A stretch of DNA of 64,000 nt from Emergencia sp. 1XD21-10 (GCF_009936045.1 NZ_QWEQ01000010.1:113125-177124), one strand, 5' to 3'; shown: positions 40,841 through 50,742, counted from the first letter of the stretch. The notes: generated by a model not told the origin, from the letters alone. Made by a program: numbers and translations.

Positions 40841-42604
40841 TTACCTCAAGTTGATTCCTAGTTCAGTCAGCTGTTCTTCTTCTACAACGCCCGGCGCTTC
40901 GCAGACCATGCACTGTGCATTCTGGTTCTTCGGAAATGCAATGACTTCTCTGATGCTGTGCTCGCCAAGAAGAAGCATAACCAGTCTATCAAGACCGTAA
41001 GCAAGACCTCCGTGCGGCGGTGCGCCATATTTGAAAGCTTCCAGAAGAAAACCAAATTTTTCCTGGCATTCCTCCTCTGTCAGTCTCAATGCCTTAAACA
41101 TCTTCGCCTGTAAATCCTTTTCATGGATTCTGATGCTGCCGCCGCCTACTTCTACACCGTTCATTACGATGTCATAAGCGATCGCTTTAACCTTTTCCGG
41201 CGCTGTATCGAGAAGCGGAATGTCTTCTGTTCTCGGATGTGTAAACGGATGGTGCATTGCTTTCAGTTCACCTGTTTCGTCATCCTTTTCAAACATCGGA
41301 AAATCCGTTACCCACAGCAAATTGAACTGCTTGTCGTCTAAGAGTCCCAGAATGCCTGCAATATGTCTTCTCAGGAATCCCAAAGTGTCAAATACGACTT
41401 TTGCTCTGTCAGCGGCGATGAGAATCAGATCATTCACCTTTGCGTCAAAGACCTTTGCAATCTCAGCAAGCTGTTCCTGCGTAAAGAATTTATTTACGGA
41501 AGATTTATATTCGTTTTCTTCTACTCTCAGCCATACCAGACCCTTTGCACCGTAATGTTTAGCCTGCTCTGTAAGCTTGTCGATATCCTTTCTGCTGAAC
41601 TTGTCGGAAGCGTTATCGATGCAGATACCTCTGACATCGCCGCCTGCGGCAAGCGCATCAGCAAAGACTTTAAACTCTGTACCGGCAACCACATCATTTA
41701 AAGACTTTAGTTCAAATCCAAATCTGGTGTCAGGTTTGTCGCTGCCGTAACGCTCCATAGCTTCATCGAAAGGGATTCTAGGAAACGGCACAGCGATTTC
41801 TACATCGAGCAGCTCCTTAAACACTCTCTTTAAGAAGCCTTCCTGCATAGCAATCACATCATCTTGATCTACAAAGGACATTTCCATGTCAATCTGCGTA
41901 AATTCAGGCTGTCTGTCTGCACGCAGGTCCTCATCTCTGAAGCACTTTGCAATCTGAATATAGCGATCACAGCCGCTGACCATGAGAAGCTGCTTGAAAA
42001 GCTGCGGCGACTGGGGCAGCGCATAGAATCTGCCTTCGTTAACGCGGCTCGGAACCAGATAGTCTCTGGCACCTTCCGGTGTGGATTTGATTAAAATCGG
42101 TGTTTCGATTTCGGTAAATCCGTTTTCGTCAAAATAATCCCGGGTCAGCTTGGCAAGTTTATGTCTGAATCTGATGTTCTCTTGCATTTTCAGCTTGCGC
42201 AAATCCAAATATCTGTATTTTAAACGAAGGTTATCGTCTACATTGTCATCGTCTTTGATGTAAATTGGCGGTGTTTCTGATTCATTATAAACCAGAAGTT
42301 CCTTTGCAAATACTTCGATTTCACCAGTCGGAATATTAGGGTTTTTCGAGCTTCGCTCCTTTACAATGCCTCTCACACCGATGACATACTCACTGCGCAA
42401 TGATTCTGCTCTTTTAAAAACATCCTCGGAAATCGTATCGTCGAAAGTAATCTGCACAATGCCGGTCTTATCTCTAAGGTCAGCAAAGATTAATCCGCCC
42501 AGACTTCTCTGTTTCGCAACCCAACCGTTAAGCACGACTTCTTCATCTACATTTGCAATGTGTAAATCGCCGCAATAATGGGTTCTCTTTAATAATTCTG
42601 CCAT
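40841..42604 (-). CDS. aspS: Aspartyl-tRNA synthetase
   Basis: A 587-residue bacterial-type class IIb synthetase: N-terminal OB anticodon-binding domain (NGWVAKQRSLGGLIFADLRD), motif 2 region with AKCFRDEDLRADRQPEFTQIDMEMSF, the bacterial GAD insertion (about 290-420) and motif 3 GLAYGLDRLVMLLLGEHSIREVIAFPK. Whether it also charges tRNA-Asn cannot be told without the rest of the genome. It lies 16 bases after hisS; the hisS-aspS pair is common in Firmicutes. The gap is too short for a T-box. Confidence 0.95.
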   Translation of the reverse strand: MAELLKRTHYCGDLHIANVDEEVVLNGWVAKQRSLGGLIFADLRDKTGIVQITFDDTISEDVFKRAESLRSEYVIGVRGIVKERSSKNPNIPTGEIEVFAKELLVYNESETPPIYIKDDDNVDDNLRLKYRYLDLRKLKMQENIRFRHKLAKLTRDYFDENGFTEIETPILIKSTPEGARDYLVPSRVNEGRFYALPQSPQLFKQLLMVSGCDRYIQIAKCFRDEDLRADRQPEFTQIDMEMSFVDQDDVIAMQEGFLKRVFKELLDVEIAVPFPRIPFDEAMERYGSDKPDTRFGFELKSLNDVVAGTEFKVFADALAAGGDVRGICIDNASDKFSRKDIDKLTEQAKHYGAKGLVWLRVEENEYKSSVNKFFTQEQLAEIAKVFDAKVNDLILIAADRAKVVFDTLGFLRRHIAGILGLLDDKQFNLLWVTDFPMFEKDDETGELKAMHHPFTHPRTEDIPLLDTAPEKVKAIAYDIVMNGVEVGGGSIRIHEKDLQAKMFKALRLTEEECQEKFGFLLEAFKYGAPPHGGLAYGLDRLVMLLLGEHSIREVIAFPKNQNAQCMVCEAPGVVEEEQLTELGINLR

Positions 42605-42620
42605 GTATTTCTTATCTCTC

Positions 42621-43874
42621 CTATTTTGCTAATTCTTCTGTCAGATCTTCTAATTTTACTTCTCTCTGCTGGGAGGTTGCCATTTCCTTTACAGAAACAA
42701 CGCCTTCAGCAAGTTCGTTATCGCCGATGACTACGGTGTACTGTGCGCCCAGTCTATCGGCATATTTAAACTGCCCCTTGATGTTTCTTGCAAGAGTATC
42801 CATCTCAGCTTTCACACCTTTGTTTCTAAGCTGGCGAAGAAGTTTGAGACCGAATGCCTTTGCATCCTCGCCCATGACAGCGATAAAGGCTTTTAGCGGC
42901 TCCGGCTGTGGAATTTCAACACCATTTTCCTCCATCAGCATCAAAAGACGCTCAATACCCAGTCCAAAACCAACGCCAGGAATCGGAGGTCCGCCAATTT
43001 CTTCGATGAGGTGGTCGTACCTGCCCCCTCCGCATACGGTTCCTTGTGTTCCGTTACTATCTGTTACAAACTCAAAAGCTGTCTTGGTATAGTAATCCAG
43101 CCCTCTTACGATTCTCGGATCCACAATATATTCAATGCCCATAGCGTCCAGGTTCTTCTGTACATCAGTGAATGCCGTTTTGCAGTCATCGCAAAGGTAA
43201 TCGATCATATCCGGTGCATCTTTTACTAATTCTTGACAGATTTCCGATTTACAATCCAAAATTCTCATCGGATTTCTCTCATATCTGTCTTTGCAGGTAT
43301 TGCAAAGCTGGTCATAAACCGGCTCCAAGAATTTTTTCAGAGCCTCCCTATGTTTCTGTCTGCAGGAAGGACAACCCACACTGTTAATTTTCAGTTTGAT
43401 GTCCTTAATTCCCATGTCGTGTAGGAAATCATAACCAAGGCAGATAACCTCTGCATCAGCCAGCATGTTGGTGGTTCCGAAAATTTCGATACCAAACTGA
43501 TGAAATGCCCTAAGTCTTCCAGACTGCGGTTTTTCATAGCGGAAACACGGTGTAATATAATAGTATTTGGTCGGCTGCACTTCCGCATAATGCTTGTGTT
43601 CAATAAAAGCTCTCGCCACCGGTGAAGTTCCTTCCGGTTTTAAAGTAATGCTTCTCTTTGCATAGTCGTCGAAGGTGTACATTTCTTTCTGTACGATATC
43701 GGTTGTGTCTCCAACACCTCTTTTAAACAGCTCGGTGTGTTCAAATGCCGGCGTTCTGATTTCCTTGAAGCCGTATTTATCGCAGAATTCGGAGAATTTT
43801 TTCTCAACGTACTGCCACTTGTACACCTGTGCAGGCAACGTATCTTTCGTTCCTTTTGGTGCTATGATTGCCAT
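42621..43874 (-). CDS. hisS: Histidyl-tRNA synthetase
   Basis: A 417-residue class IIa synthetase: PKGTKDTLPAQ at the N-terminus, motif 2 FRYEKPQSGRLRAFHQFGIEIFG, the histidine-A motif GLDYYTKTAFEF, motif 3 GFGLGIERLLMLMEE, and the C-terminal anticodon domain. Four cysteines in CPSCRQKH and CNTCKDRY lie in the insertion domain. GGAGG precedes the ATG. It overlaps the hemZ end by 13 bases. No T-box leader is present. Confidence 0.95.
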   Translation of the reverse strand: MAIIAPKGTKDTLPAQVYKWQYVEKKFSEFCDKYGFKEIRTPAFEHTELFKRGVGDTTDIVQKEMYTFDDYAKRSITLKPEGTSPVARAFIEHKHYAEVQPTKYYYITPCFRYEKPQSGRLRAFHQFGIEIFGTTNMLADAEVICLGYDFLHDMGIKDIKLKINSVGCPSCRQKHREALKKFLEPVYDQLCNTCKDRYERNPMRILDCKSEICQELVKDAPDMIDYLCDDCKTAFTDVQKNLDAMGIEYIVDPRIVRGLDYYTKTAFEFVTDSNGTQGTVCGGGRYDHLIEEIGGPPIPGVGFGLGIERLLMLMEENGVEIPQPEPLKAFIAVMGEDAKAFGLKLLRQLRNKGVKAEMDTLARNIKGQFKYADRLGAQYTVVIGDNELAEGVVSVKEMATSQQREVKLEDLTEELAK

Positions 43875-45259
43875 TTTTCTACCTCCATAAATAAATTTTT
43901 CTCTTTTCTATCCAGCATTTCATCAATACGCGCTATGTATTCCTGATAGTTGGTTACATTGGGCACTCGTTCCAGACGGTTTTCCTCCGGGTAGTAAACC
44001 TTGGTGATTCCTCCTGCTCCAAGGGCAATAATCGTCTGATGTTCGTCCATAATACGCACATTATAAATGCAATCTTTATCTTTTTTGCAGTATCCGGTAT
44101 TTTCAAAAGCGCCAGCCATATGCTTCTGCCTGTACAGGTAATACGGTATATAGCCTGCGTCCTTAAGGATTCGTCTGCTTTCAGAAAGCTGCTCAGAAAC
44201 AAGATCAGCTTGTTTATAGTGGAAATCCTTGTCAATGTCCACAAGGCGGGACGCCCGCTTTACCGCAAGACAGTGCACCGTAATATTGTCAGGCCCAAGC
44301 GCGATAATTTCTTTCAGAGATCTAGCAAAATCTTCCTCAGATTCATCCGGAAGTCCTGCGATTAGATCTGCATTAATACTGCTAAATCCGTGTTTCTTCG
44401 CCATTTCAAAGGCGCTGATGATATCTTCCGGCTTATGATTCCTTCCGATGCGTTCCAGCGTCTTTTCATGCATAGACTGCGGGTTGATGCTAATTCGATC
44501 TACCCCTGCCTCTTTCAGTACCATCAACTTCTCTGCCGTAATAGTGTCTGGTCGTCCTGCTTCTACAGTCAATTCCCTAAGCGCCATCAAATCGAAATTT
44601 TGTTTTACCCTCTGCAGTAAAATCCTAAGCTGCTCTGCGCTCAGCGTAGTCGGTGTGCCGCCGCCCACATAGATGGTTTCCGCCATCATACCGCACTCCT
44701 GCATTCGTCTTCCTACATAGGCAATTTCCTTTAAAAGCGCCTCAAAATATCTGGCGATTTCACTGTCTGCTACCTGATTGGACGCAAAGGAACAATAGAC
44801 ACATCTGGTCGGACAGAATGGAATGCCGATATAAACGCCTGCAGACTTCGGTACAGCTTTACCGCATGTCCTCTGCTGATGGAAATACATCTCAATCAGC
44901 AGTTTCGCCTTTTCTTCTGTTAAATAATACTCGCTCATAAGGATTTGAAGCACAGCATTTTCACTGCCGACTTTTTCGTAGATTTCCCCAGTAAGCTTTA
45001 CCGGTCTGATTCCAGTCAAAATCCCCCACTGGGGATATACTCCGGTCAGCGCAGATAGCTGATCGTAAATCTGTCTTTTAATCTGATTCTTATCAGAAAA
45101 ATTTTCTTTATTAAAGACAAGAAACGTTTCTCCATCTTGCTGTACATAATCCTCTGAAACCAGAACATACTGGTCAGGACGAAGAAATATCTTGATCATT
45201 TCTTCTAATAAATATTTTTTTTCAAAATGAAAAATCTGAATCTTTATCTTATCTAACAA
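43862..45259 (-). CDS. hemZ: HemZ-type radical SAM protein (coproporphyrinogen dehydrogenase family)
   Basis: A radical SAM protein of 465 residues. The cluster motif is GIPFCPTRCVYCSFAS (CxxxCxxC), followed by YVGGGTPTTL, VEAGRPDT, RISINPQSM and ADLIAGLPDE, the HemN/HemZ group pattern. HemZ has been linked to anaerobic coproporphyrinogen oxidation, but its true role is uncertain and no other haem genes are here. I use TTG 45259, with AAAAGGAG 10 bases upstream and an 11-base overlap with the preceding gene; a longer start at 45286 is possible. The N-terminal 150 residues are the HemZ-specific domain. Confidence 0.85.
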   Translation of the reverse strand: MLDKIKIQIFHFEKKYLLEEMIKIFLRPDQYVLVSEDYVQQDGETFLVFNKENFSDKNQIKRQIYDQLSALTGVYPQWGILTGIRPVKLTGEIYEKVGSENAVLQILMSEYYLTEEKAKLLIEMYFHQQRTCGKAVPKSAGVYIGIPFCPTRCVYCSFASNQVADSEIARYFEALLKEIAYVGRRMQECGMMAETIYVGGGTPTTLSAEQLRILLQRVKQNFDLMALRELTVEAGRPDTITAEKLMVLKEAGVDRISINPQSMHEKTLERIGRNHKPEDIISAFEMAKKHGFSSINADLIAGLPDESEEDFARSLKEIIALGPDNITVHCLAVKRASRLVDIDKDFHYKQADLVSEQLSESRRILKDAGYIPYYLYRQKHMAGAFENTGYCKKDKDCIYNVRIMDEHQTIIALGAGGITKVYYPEENRLERVPNVTNYQEYIARIDEMLDRKEKNLFMEVEKWQS

Positions 45260-45869
45260 AAGGATTGTGCTCCTTTTCGTAACCAATCGTAGTTTCGCTC
45301 ATATGACCCGGATATACCATGGTGTTGTCCGGCAGCACGAAAAGCCTTTCCTTGATAGAATTGATGATTTCTCCAAAATCTCCACCATAAAAATCAGTTC
45401 TGCCTATGGACTGGCGAAACAGCGTATCACCGCTGAATACTGCCCCATCTGTAATGATGGACATACCGCCTTTGGTGTGTCCCGGCGTATGGATAAAGGT
45501 AAGAGCAGTGTTTCCCACCGTTAGATTTTCTCGGTCTTTCACATAGATATCCGCATCAACGATGACCGGTTTTCCACAGATTTCCAGAGAAACGTTCAAG
45601 TTAGAATCCATCAGCATTTCTCTCTCTGCTTCATATGCAACCACTTTTGCACTCGGAAAATCCTTTAAAAAGTCATCGACACCACCAATGTGGTCAGCGT
45701 GACCATGGGTCAAAATGATGTATGCTACTTCAATATTCTCTTCCTTTGCTTTTTGGGTCAGCAGCGGGCTGTAGCCGCCTGGATCCACAATAAAACCTTC
45801 CTTTGTTTCATCATAAGCCAAATAGGTGTTTACCTGAATCGGACAGGTAATAAACTTAAGAATGTTCAT
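45249..45869 (-). CDS. Metallo-beta-lactamase fold hydrolase (glyoxalase II-like)
   Basis: A 206-residue protein of the GloB/YcbL type: GFIVDPGGYSPLL, zinc motif LTHGHADHIGGVDDF, HTPGHTKGGMSII, VFSGDTLFRQSIGRTDFYGGD and a final MVYPGHMSETTIGYEK. It probably hydrolyses a thioester such as a glutathione- or CoA-like conjugate. ATG 45869 has GAGGAAAG upstream; the frame remains open back to 45953, but that part is the intergenic repeat. The gene stands between rel and hemZ, as in many clostridia. Confidence 0.87.
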   Translation of the reverse strand: MNILKFITCPIQVNTYLAYDETKEGFIVDPGGYSPLLTQKAKEENIEVAYIILTHGHADHIGGVDDFLKDFPSAKVVAYEAEREMLMDSNLNVSLEICGKPVIVDADIYVKDRENLTVGNTALTFIHTPGHTKGGMSIITDGAVFSGDTLFRQSIGRTDFYGGDFGEIINSIKERLFVLPDNTMVYPGHMSETTIGYEKEHNPFVR

Positions 45870-45887
45870 ATATTCTTTCCTCTTTCT

Positions 45888-45941
45888 TATACGACTTGCA
45901 CCTAGCCAATCGCTGCGCTCTCGGGGTGCAACAGCATAAGG
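45888..45941. repeat. Hairpin repeat element, second copy
   Basis: TTGCACC (45896-45902) pairs with GGTGCAA (45925-45931); the flanks TATACGACT and GCATAAGG and the inner CCAATCG match the element at 34920-34986. Both stem sides differ from that copy in a compensated way (GCGT/ACGC there, GCACC/GGTGC here). It lies between rel and the metallo-hydrolase gene. Confidence 0.65.
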
Positions 45942-45980
45942 ACTTCTCATCAATTTACTTTGTAAATTGGAGCAAGTCCA

Positions 45981-48179
45981 TTAACTCCTTGCTCTATAAA
46001 CGTTAGTGACACTCTGGACATTTCTCAGAGTCCGCAATACTCTCTGCATTTGCTGCGTACTGGCAATGGACAGGGTCAGAGTGATATTGACTACGCCGTC
46101 CTTTCCGCTCTTTGCATTGACTCCGGAAATGTTCACGTCCATATCTTCACAGGCTCTGGAAATATCCGAAAAAATTCCCTTTCTCTCGCCTGCCGCAATA
46201 CAAATGTCCGCATTATAGGATTTTCCGACCTTCAGGTCTTCCCATTCTACTTCAATAAATCTTGCTTTCTCTCCTTCTGGAAGCGAAGTGATATTGGAGC
46301 AGTCCTTGCGGTGAACAGAAATGCCTCTGCCTTTTGTGATGAATCCGACAATATCATCCCCCGGAACAGGATTACAACACCGGGAAACTCGAATCATCAA
46401 ATTATCAGCTCCCTTGACAATAATGCCGGGATTTTCTCGCTGGTAACGCTGCATTTTTTCCTTCTTAGCGTCATTTTCCAGCATTTTTTTCTGCTTTTCT
46501 TCTCTCTTCTGCTCAAGCTTCTTATCCTCATTAAAATAGCTGAACAGAAGATTTGCGTATTTACTTAAGATGGTACCGCCTTTACTGATTTGCATATAAG
46601 CTTCATCTTGGGTTGCGATATTCATCTCTTTGGTCGCTTTTGTCAGATAGCTTGCTTTACCCACAAGCTGTGGATCAAAGCCCTTCTTTCTAATATATTT
46701 ATCCAGTGCGTCTTTTCCTCTTGAGACGTCATCCGGTTTACTTTCTTTCTTAAGCCACTGCCTGATTTTTGTTCTAGCAGTAGAACTCTTGGCAATTTTT
46801 AACCAATCTATACTTGGACCGCTTGAATTCGAAGAAGTGACAATTTCAACGATATCTCCGTTATTCAAGGTATGGTCGATGGTGACCATTTTTCCGTTTA
46901 CTTTTGCGCCAACACATTTACAGCCAACTGCTGTATGAATTTTAAATGCAAAGTCCAGCGGCGTAGAACCTGCCGGCAGGTCGATGACCTCTCCTTTTGG
47001 CGTAAATACAAAAACCTGACTGGAAAAAAGATCCATTTTAAGAGTTTCCATAAACTCCTTTGGATCATTCAGTTCACTTTGCCATTCCAACGTCTGTCTC
47101 ACCCATGCCAGCTTCATTTCCTCATGATTTTGGTCGCCTTTCGTATTTCCCTCTTTGTACTTCCAATGAGCAGCAATACCATATTCCGCAACTCTGTGCA
47201 TTTCGTAAGTTCTGATTTGAATTTCAAACGGTTCACCGTTATCGCCCAGTACCGTTGTATGAAGCGACTGATACATGTTCGGTTTCGGCATGGCAATATA
47301 ATCTTTGAATCTACCCGGAATAGGTTTCCACATGGTGTGCACCTGACCTAAAACAGCGTAGCAATCCCTGACATTTTCTACAATAACGCGAACTGCAGTC
47401 AGGTCAAAGATTTCATCCAGCTGCTTGTGCTGCAGTACCATTTTTTTATATACGCTGTAAAGATGTTTGGAACGTCCAGAAATATCATAGTGCATGTTCA
47501 TCTGGTCCAGTGCTTCTTTAATTTCCTCTATTACTGTATTGATAAATTGTTCTCTCTGCTCTTTTTTCTCAGTAACTTCAGACTCCAGCTTTCCTACTTC
47601 TTCCGGGTGAAGATAGGAAAGCGCCAAATCTTCCAGCTCAAATTTCACAGTATAAATACCGAGACGACTTGCTAGAGGCGCATAAATATCAAGAGTCTCT
47701 CTGGATTTTTCAATTTTTTTCTCAGGACGCATAAACTGCAGTGTCCGCATATTGTGCAAACGGTCTGCAAGCTTGATAATCAGTACGCGAATATCCTTGG
47801 ACATGGCGAGAAACATCTTTCTGAGATTTTCCGCCTGCGCCTCTTCTTTACTGTCAAATTTTATGCTTCCCAGTTTAGTGACACCATCTACCAAGAGAGC
47901 AATCTCTTCACTGTAGTCACATACGAGCTGCTCTCTGGTATATTCTGTGTCTTCAACGACATCATGCAAAAGCCCACCGACGATGGTTTCCTCGTCCATA
48001 CCAAGCTGCGCCAATAACTTGGCGACAGCAATAGGATGAATCAGATACGGCTCTCCGCTCTTACGAAGCTGACCATCGTGCAAGGTGCGAGCCGTATCAA
48101 AGGCTCGCCCTATTAAATCGGTGTCATAATTTTTATTGATACTGGTAATTTCTTCTAAAAATTTTGCTTTTGTTTCCAT
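45981..48179 (-). CDS. rel: Bifunctional (p)ppGpp synthetase/hydrolase Rel
   Basis: A 732-residue long RSH protein. The N-terminal HD hydrolase domain has HPIAVAKLL and GGLLHDVVEDTEYT with RLHNMRTL; the synthetase domain has YSVYKKMVLQHKQLDEIFDLTAVRVIV and PKPNMYQSLHTTV; then TGS (VFTPKGEVIDLPAGSTPLDFAFKIH), a zinc-finger region with RCCNPVPGDDIVG and a C-terminal ACT domain. HD and synthetase residues look intact, so it should both make and degrade the alarmone. It follows secDF by 48 bases. A canonical length for Firmicutes. Confidence 0.95.
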   Translation of the reverse strand: METKAKFLEEITSINKNYDTDLIGRAFDTARTLHDGQLRKSGEPYLIHPIAVAKLLAQLGMDEETIVGGLLHDVVEDTEYTREQLVCDYSEEIALLVDGVTKLGSIKFDSKEEAQAENLRKMFLAMSKDIRVLIIKLADRLHNMRTLQFMRPEKKIEKSRETLDIYAPLASRLGIYTVKFELEDLALSYLHPEEVGKLESEVTEKKEQREQFINTVIEEIKEALDQMNMHYDISGRSKHLYSVYKKMVLQHKQLDEIFDLTAVRVIVENVRDCYAVLGQVHTMWKPIPGRFKDYIAMPKPNMYQSLHTTVLGDNGEPFEIQIRTYEMHRVAEYGIAAHWKYKEGNTKGDQNHEEMKLAWVRQTLEWQSELNDPKEFMETLKMDLFSSQVFVFTPKGEVIDLPAGSTPLDFAFKIHTAVGCKCVGAKVNGKMVTIDHTLNNGDIVEIVTSSNSSGPSIDWLKIAKSSTARTKIRQWLKKESKPDDVSRGKDALDKYIRKKGFDPQLVGKASYLTKATKEMNIATQDEAYMQISKGGTILSKYANLLFSYFNEDKKLEQKREEKQKKMLENDAKKEKMQRYQRENPGIIVKGADNLMIRVSRCCNPVPGDDIVGFITKGRGISVHRKDCSNITSLPEGEKARFIEVEWEDLKVGKSYNADICIAAGERKGIFSDISRACEDMDVNISGVNAKSGKDGVVNITLTLSIASTQQMQRVLRTLRNVQSVTNVYRARS

Positions 48180-48227
48180 TAATGTCTATTCTGCTCCTGC
48201 AATCAGTTTAATCTAATTTTGGTTAAT

Positions 48228-50477
48228 TTATTTCTTATTTTTCTTCTTTTCGCTTGCCTGTGCTGCAATCATATACTTGGATTTTTCTTCATTCTTGCTG
48301 AATTCATAGAACAGCGGGCTGCACAGGAAGATGGAGGAATAAGTACCTACCAAAACGCCGACCATAAGCGGAATTACAAATTCTCTGATAGACGTCGATA
48401 CCATCAAAAACAGCGGTACCATGCAAATCAGAGTAGTCAGTGATGTCATGACTGATCTGTTCAAAGTCTGATTGATGCTGCGGTCAATTACCACCTGATT
48501 GTTATCCTTCTTGTAAAGTTTCTTATTCTCTCTGATTCTGTCAAACACAACGATGGTATCGTTGATGGAGTAACCTACTACAGTCAGAATACCTGCGATA
48601 AACGGATTGTTAATAGTTACATTGAAGATTGCATAGAATGCAAGCACCATCAGAACATCGTGAGCAATGCCCGCGATAGAAGCAACACCATATTTCCAGG
48701 ATCTGAATCGGAAAATAATATAAATCAGCATGCCGATTGCTGCAATCAGCACGGACTTCACTGCATTGGTCTTCAGTTCTTTTCCAACTGTTGGGCCAAA
48801 CTCTTCAGAAGCCAGCACATCTTTATCGGTTACACCAAATTTGCTTTCTAAAGTCTTAATTACCTCGCCTCTTGCGTCGTTGTCAAGAGCATTGGTTGTC
48901 TTAATGATAATCTGCTCCTGATTGTCTCCGCTAAGCACAATGGATACGTCTTCCAGATTATATTCAGCAAGTGCGTCCTGTACTTCTTCAGTTGCAACTT
49001 TTTTGCCCATATCAAGCTGAATCATAGTACCGCCTGTGAAGTCAATACCATAGTTGAATCCTCTTGCTACAGAGAATATCAGACCTGCAATAATAATCAC
49101 TGCGCTGATTCCATAGAAAATCTTTCTATTTTTAATAAAGTTGAATTCTTTCTTTAAGAGTTTCTTCTCTGTGCCGTCTTCGTTTACGCCAAAGAACTTG
49201 TTCTTTGCAAAGGCTTTGCTGTCAGCAACCAGACCGATGAGAAGCTGGGTTACTACAACGGCTGTAAAGATACTTACGATGATACCAATCATCAGAGTCA
49301 GTGCGAAGCCTTTTACTGCTGTAGAACCAATTTCATAAAGCACCACAGAAGCAATCAGAGTTGTAATCTGTGCGTCAAGGACTGTAGTAAGCGCATTCTT
49401 AAAGCCCTGAGAAACGGCTACTCTAATAGTCTTTCCTGCTGCAATCTCTTCTTTAATTCTGGCAAAGATGATGACATTTGCGTCAACTGCCATACCGATG
49501 GACAGAATAATACCTGCAATGCCAGGCAGAGTCAGCACGCTTCCAAGACCAGCCATAATCCAAAGTACAATCAGTACATAAAGCAGCAACGCGATGTCTG
49601 CAACCAGACCTAAGATATTGTACATGATCAGCATTAACAGGAATACCAGTCCAAGCCCTACAGCACCTGCCACAATACTCTTGTTTAGTGCATTCACACC
49701 GATAGTTGCAGTCTGTACAGAAGATGTTACTTCGTTTAAGGAAATAGGCAGTGCACCGCCTCGAATCAGTGCTGCCGTATTGGATGCATCCTCCTGCGTA
49801 TAACCACCGTTACTTGTAATTTCGCAAGTTGTACTGGTGATAACCGTCTGTGCATTTGGAGAAGTTACAATCTCATCATCCAGCATGATGATAATAGCCT
49901 GTCCGCCGATTCCTAAATCAGAAAATTCCTGATTTGGTGTTATTTCGTTTGCGGAAGTTTTTCTGGTCGCTTCCTCAAACTTCTTAGAGCCTTCGTTTGT
50001 AAACTCCAAAACGATTTTATATCCGCCGTTCTCTGTATCAGTGTCGATGTTAGCATTCTTTACCTCATCGCCGCTGAGTACCTCCGTGCCGTCTGCAAGC
50101 AGGAAACGAAGCTGCGCAGTCTTACCAATCTGATCGATTGCCTGCTGTGCGTCTTCCACTCCAGGCATCTCTACTCTAAGTCTGTCGTTTCCTTCAATGG
50201 ATACAGTCGCTTCGGAAATACCCATTGCGTTGACTCGATTATTCAGAACAGCTCTGGTCTGCTCCATCACCTGCGATAAATCACTGTCTGAAAGTCCCTG
50301 TATATCTTCTGCATCGGCTTCAAGAACAACATAGACACCGCCGTTGATATCCAGCCCAAACTTCATTACGTCCTTAATGGAATTTATCGAACCAATCCCA
50401 AAGATGGAAATATACCATCCAATAAGAAGCGCAATGATGACTAAACTAGCTAAAATTTTTCTTAGTTTTGAATTCAT
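48228..50477 (-). CDS. secDF: Protein translocase subunit SecDF (fused)
   Basis: A 749-residue fusion of SecD and SecF with about 12 membrane helices and two periplasm-side domains, driving late steps of Sec export with the proton or sodium gradient. Seen: the SecD start KFGLDINGGVYVVLEA, ALIRGGALPI, the D-motif GMAVDANVIIFARIKEE, then the SecF part RGFNYGIDFTGGTMIQ and GYSINDTIVVFDRIREN. Fusion is common in Firmicutes. ATG 50477 is preceded by AAGGTGAG; an upstream extension has no support. It has its own promoter at 50544-50572 after the yajC terminator. Confidence 0.94.
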   Translation of the reverse strand: MNSKLRKILASLVIIALLIGWYISIFGIGSINSIKDVMKFGLDINGGVYVVLEADAEDIQGLSDSDLSQVMEQTRAVLNNRVNAMGISEATVSIEGNDRLRVEMPGVEDAQQAIDQIGKTAQLRFLLADGTEVLSGDEVKNANIDTDTENGGYKIVLEFTNEGSKKFEEATRKTSANEITPNQEFSDLGIGGQAIIIMLDDEIVTSPNAQTVITSTTCEITSNGGYTQEDASNTAALIRGGALPISLNEVTSSVQTATIGVNALNKSIVAGAVGLGLVFLLMLIMYNILGLVADIALLLYVLIVLWIMAGLGSVLTLPGIAGIILSIGMAVDANVIIFARIKEEIAAGKTIRVAVSQGFKNALTTVLDAQITTLIASVVLYEIGSTAVKGFALTLMIGIIVSIFTAVVVTQLLIGLVADSKAFAKNKFFGVNEDGTEKKLLKKEFNFIKNRKIFYGISAVIIIAGLIFSVARGFNYGIDFTGGTMIQLDMGKKVATEEVQDALAEYNLEDVSIVLSGDNQEQIIIKTTNALDNDARGEVIKTLESKFGVTDKDVLASEEFGPTVGKELKTNAVKSVLIAAIGMLIYIIFRFRSWKYGVASIAGIAHDVLMVLAFYAIFNVTINNPFIAGILTVVGYSINDTIVVFDRIRENKKLYKKDNNQVVIDRSINQTLNRSVMTSLTTLICMVPLFLMVSTSIREFVIPLMVGVLVGTYSSIFLCSPLFYEFSKNEEKSKYMIAAQASEKKKNKK

Positions 50478-50543
50478 TTTCTTCTTCTCACCTTCTATAT
50501 AGTCAAAATTTGCCCATAATACCGGCATTTTATTTTACTCTTT

Positions 50544-50572
50544 ATTGTACTACGTTTTCAGAGCTTGGGCAA
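50544..50572 (-). promoter_or_regulatory. Promoter of secDF
   Basis: On the minus strand TTGCCC (50572-50567) and TACAAT (50549-50544) with a 17-base spacer, about 65 bases before the secDF ATG. Confidence 0.6.
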
Positions 50573-50642
50573 GGGGTAATTCTTAATTTATGAGGCAAAC
50601 ATCAAATCTTCAAAGGATAGCTGTTTTCCAAAATTCTGTATT

Positions 50643-50682
50643 CGTTTTCTAAAGACAAAACTTTTTACAGTTTAGAAAAACG
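50643..50682. repeat. Stem-loop upstream of the secDF promoter
   Basis: CGTTTTCTAAA (50643-50653) pairs with TTTAGAAAAACG (50671-50682) with one bulged A. It lies between the yajC terminator and the secDF promoter. Its role is unknown. Confidence 0.5.
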
Positions 50683-50712
50683 AGTTGACGAAGTCGTCCT
50701 GCCCCACATATG

Positions 50713-50742
50713 CTAAAAGACTCCCTAACTGTAGGGAGTCTT
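50713..50742 (-). terminator. Intrinsic terminator after yajC
   Basis: A perfect 10-bp stem AAGACTCCCT/AGGGAGTCTT (50717-50726 with 50733-50742) with a 6-base loop, followed on the minus strand by TTTTAGC. It separates yajC from secDF. Confidence 0.8.

Noticed and set aside
39332..43900. T-box leaders before leuS, aspS or hisS
   Set aside because: The gaps before these genes are 0-16 bases; there is no room for a T-box and no specifier hairpin.
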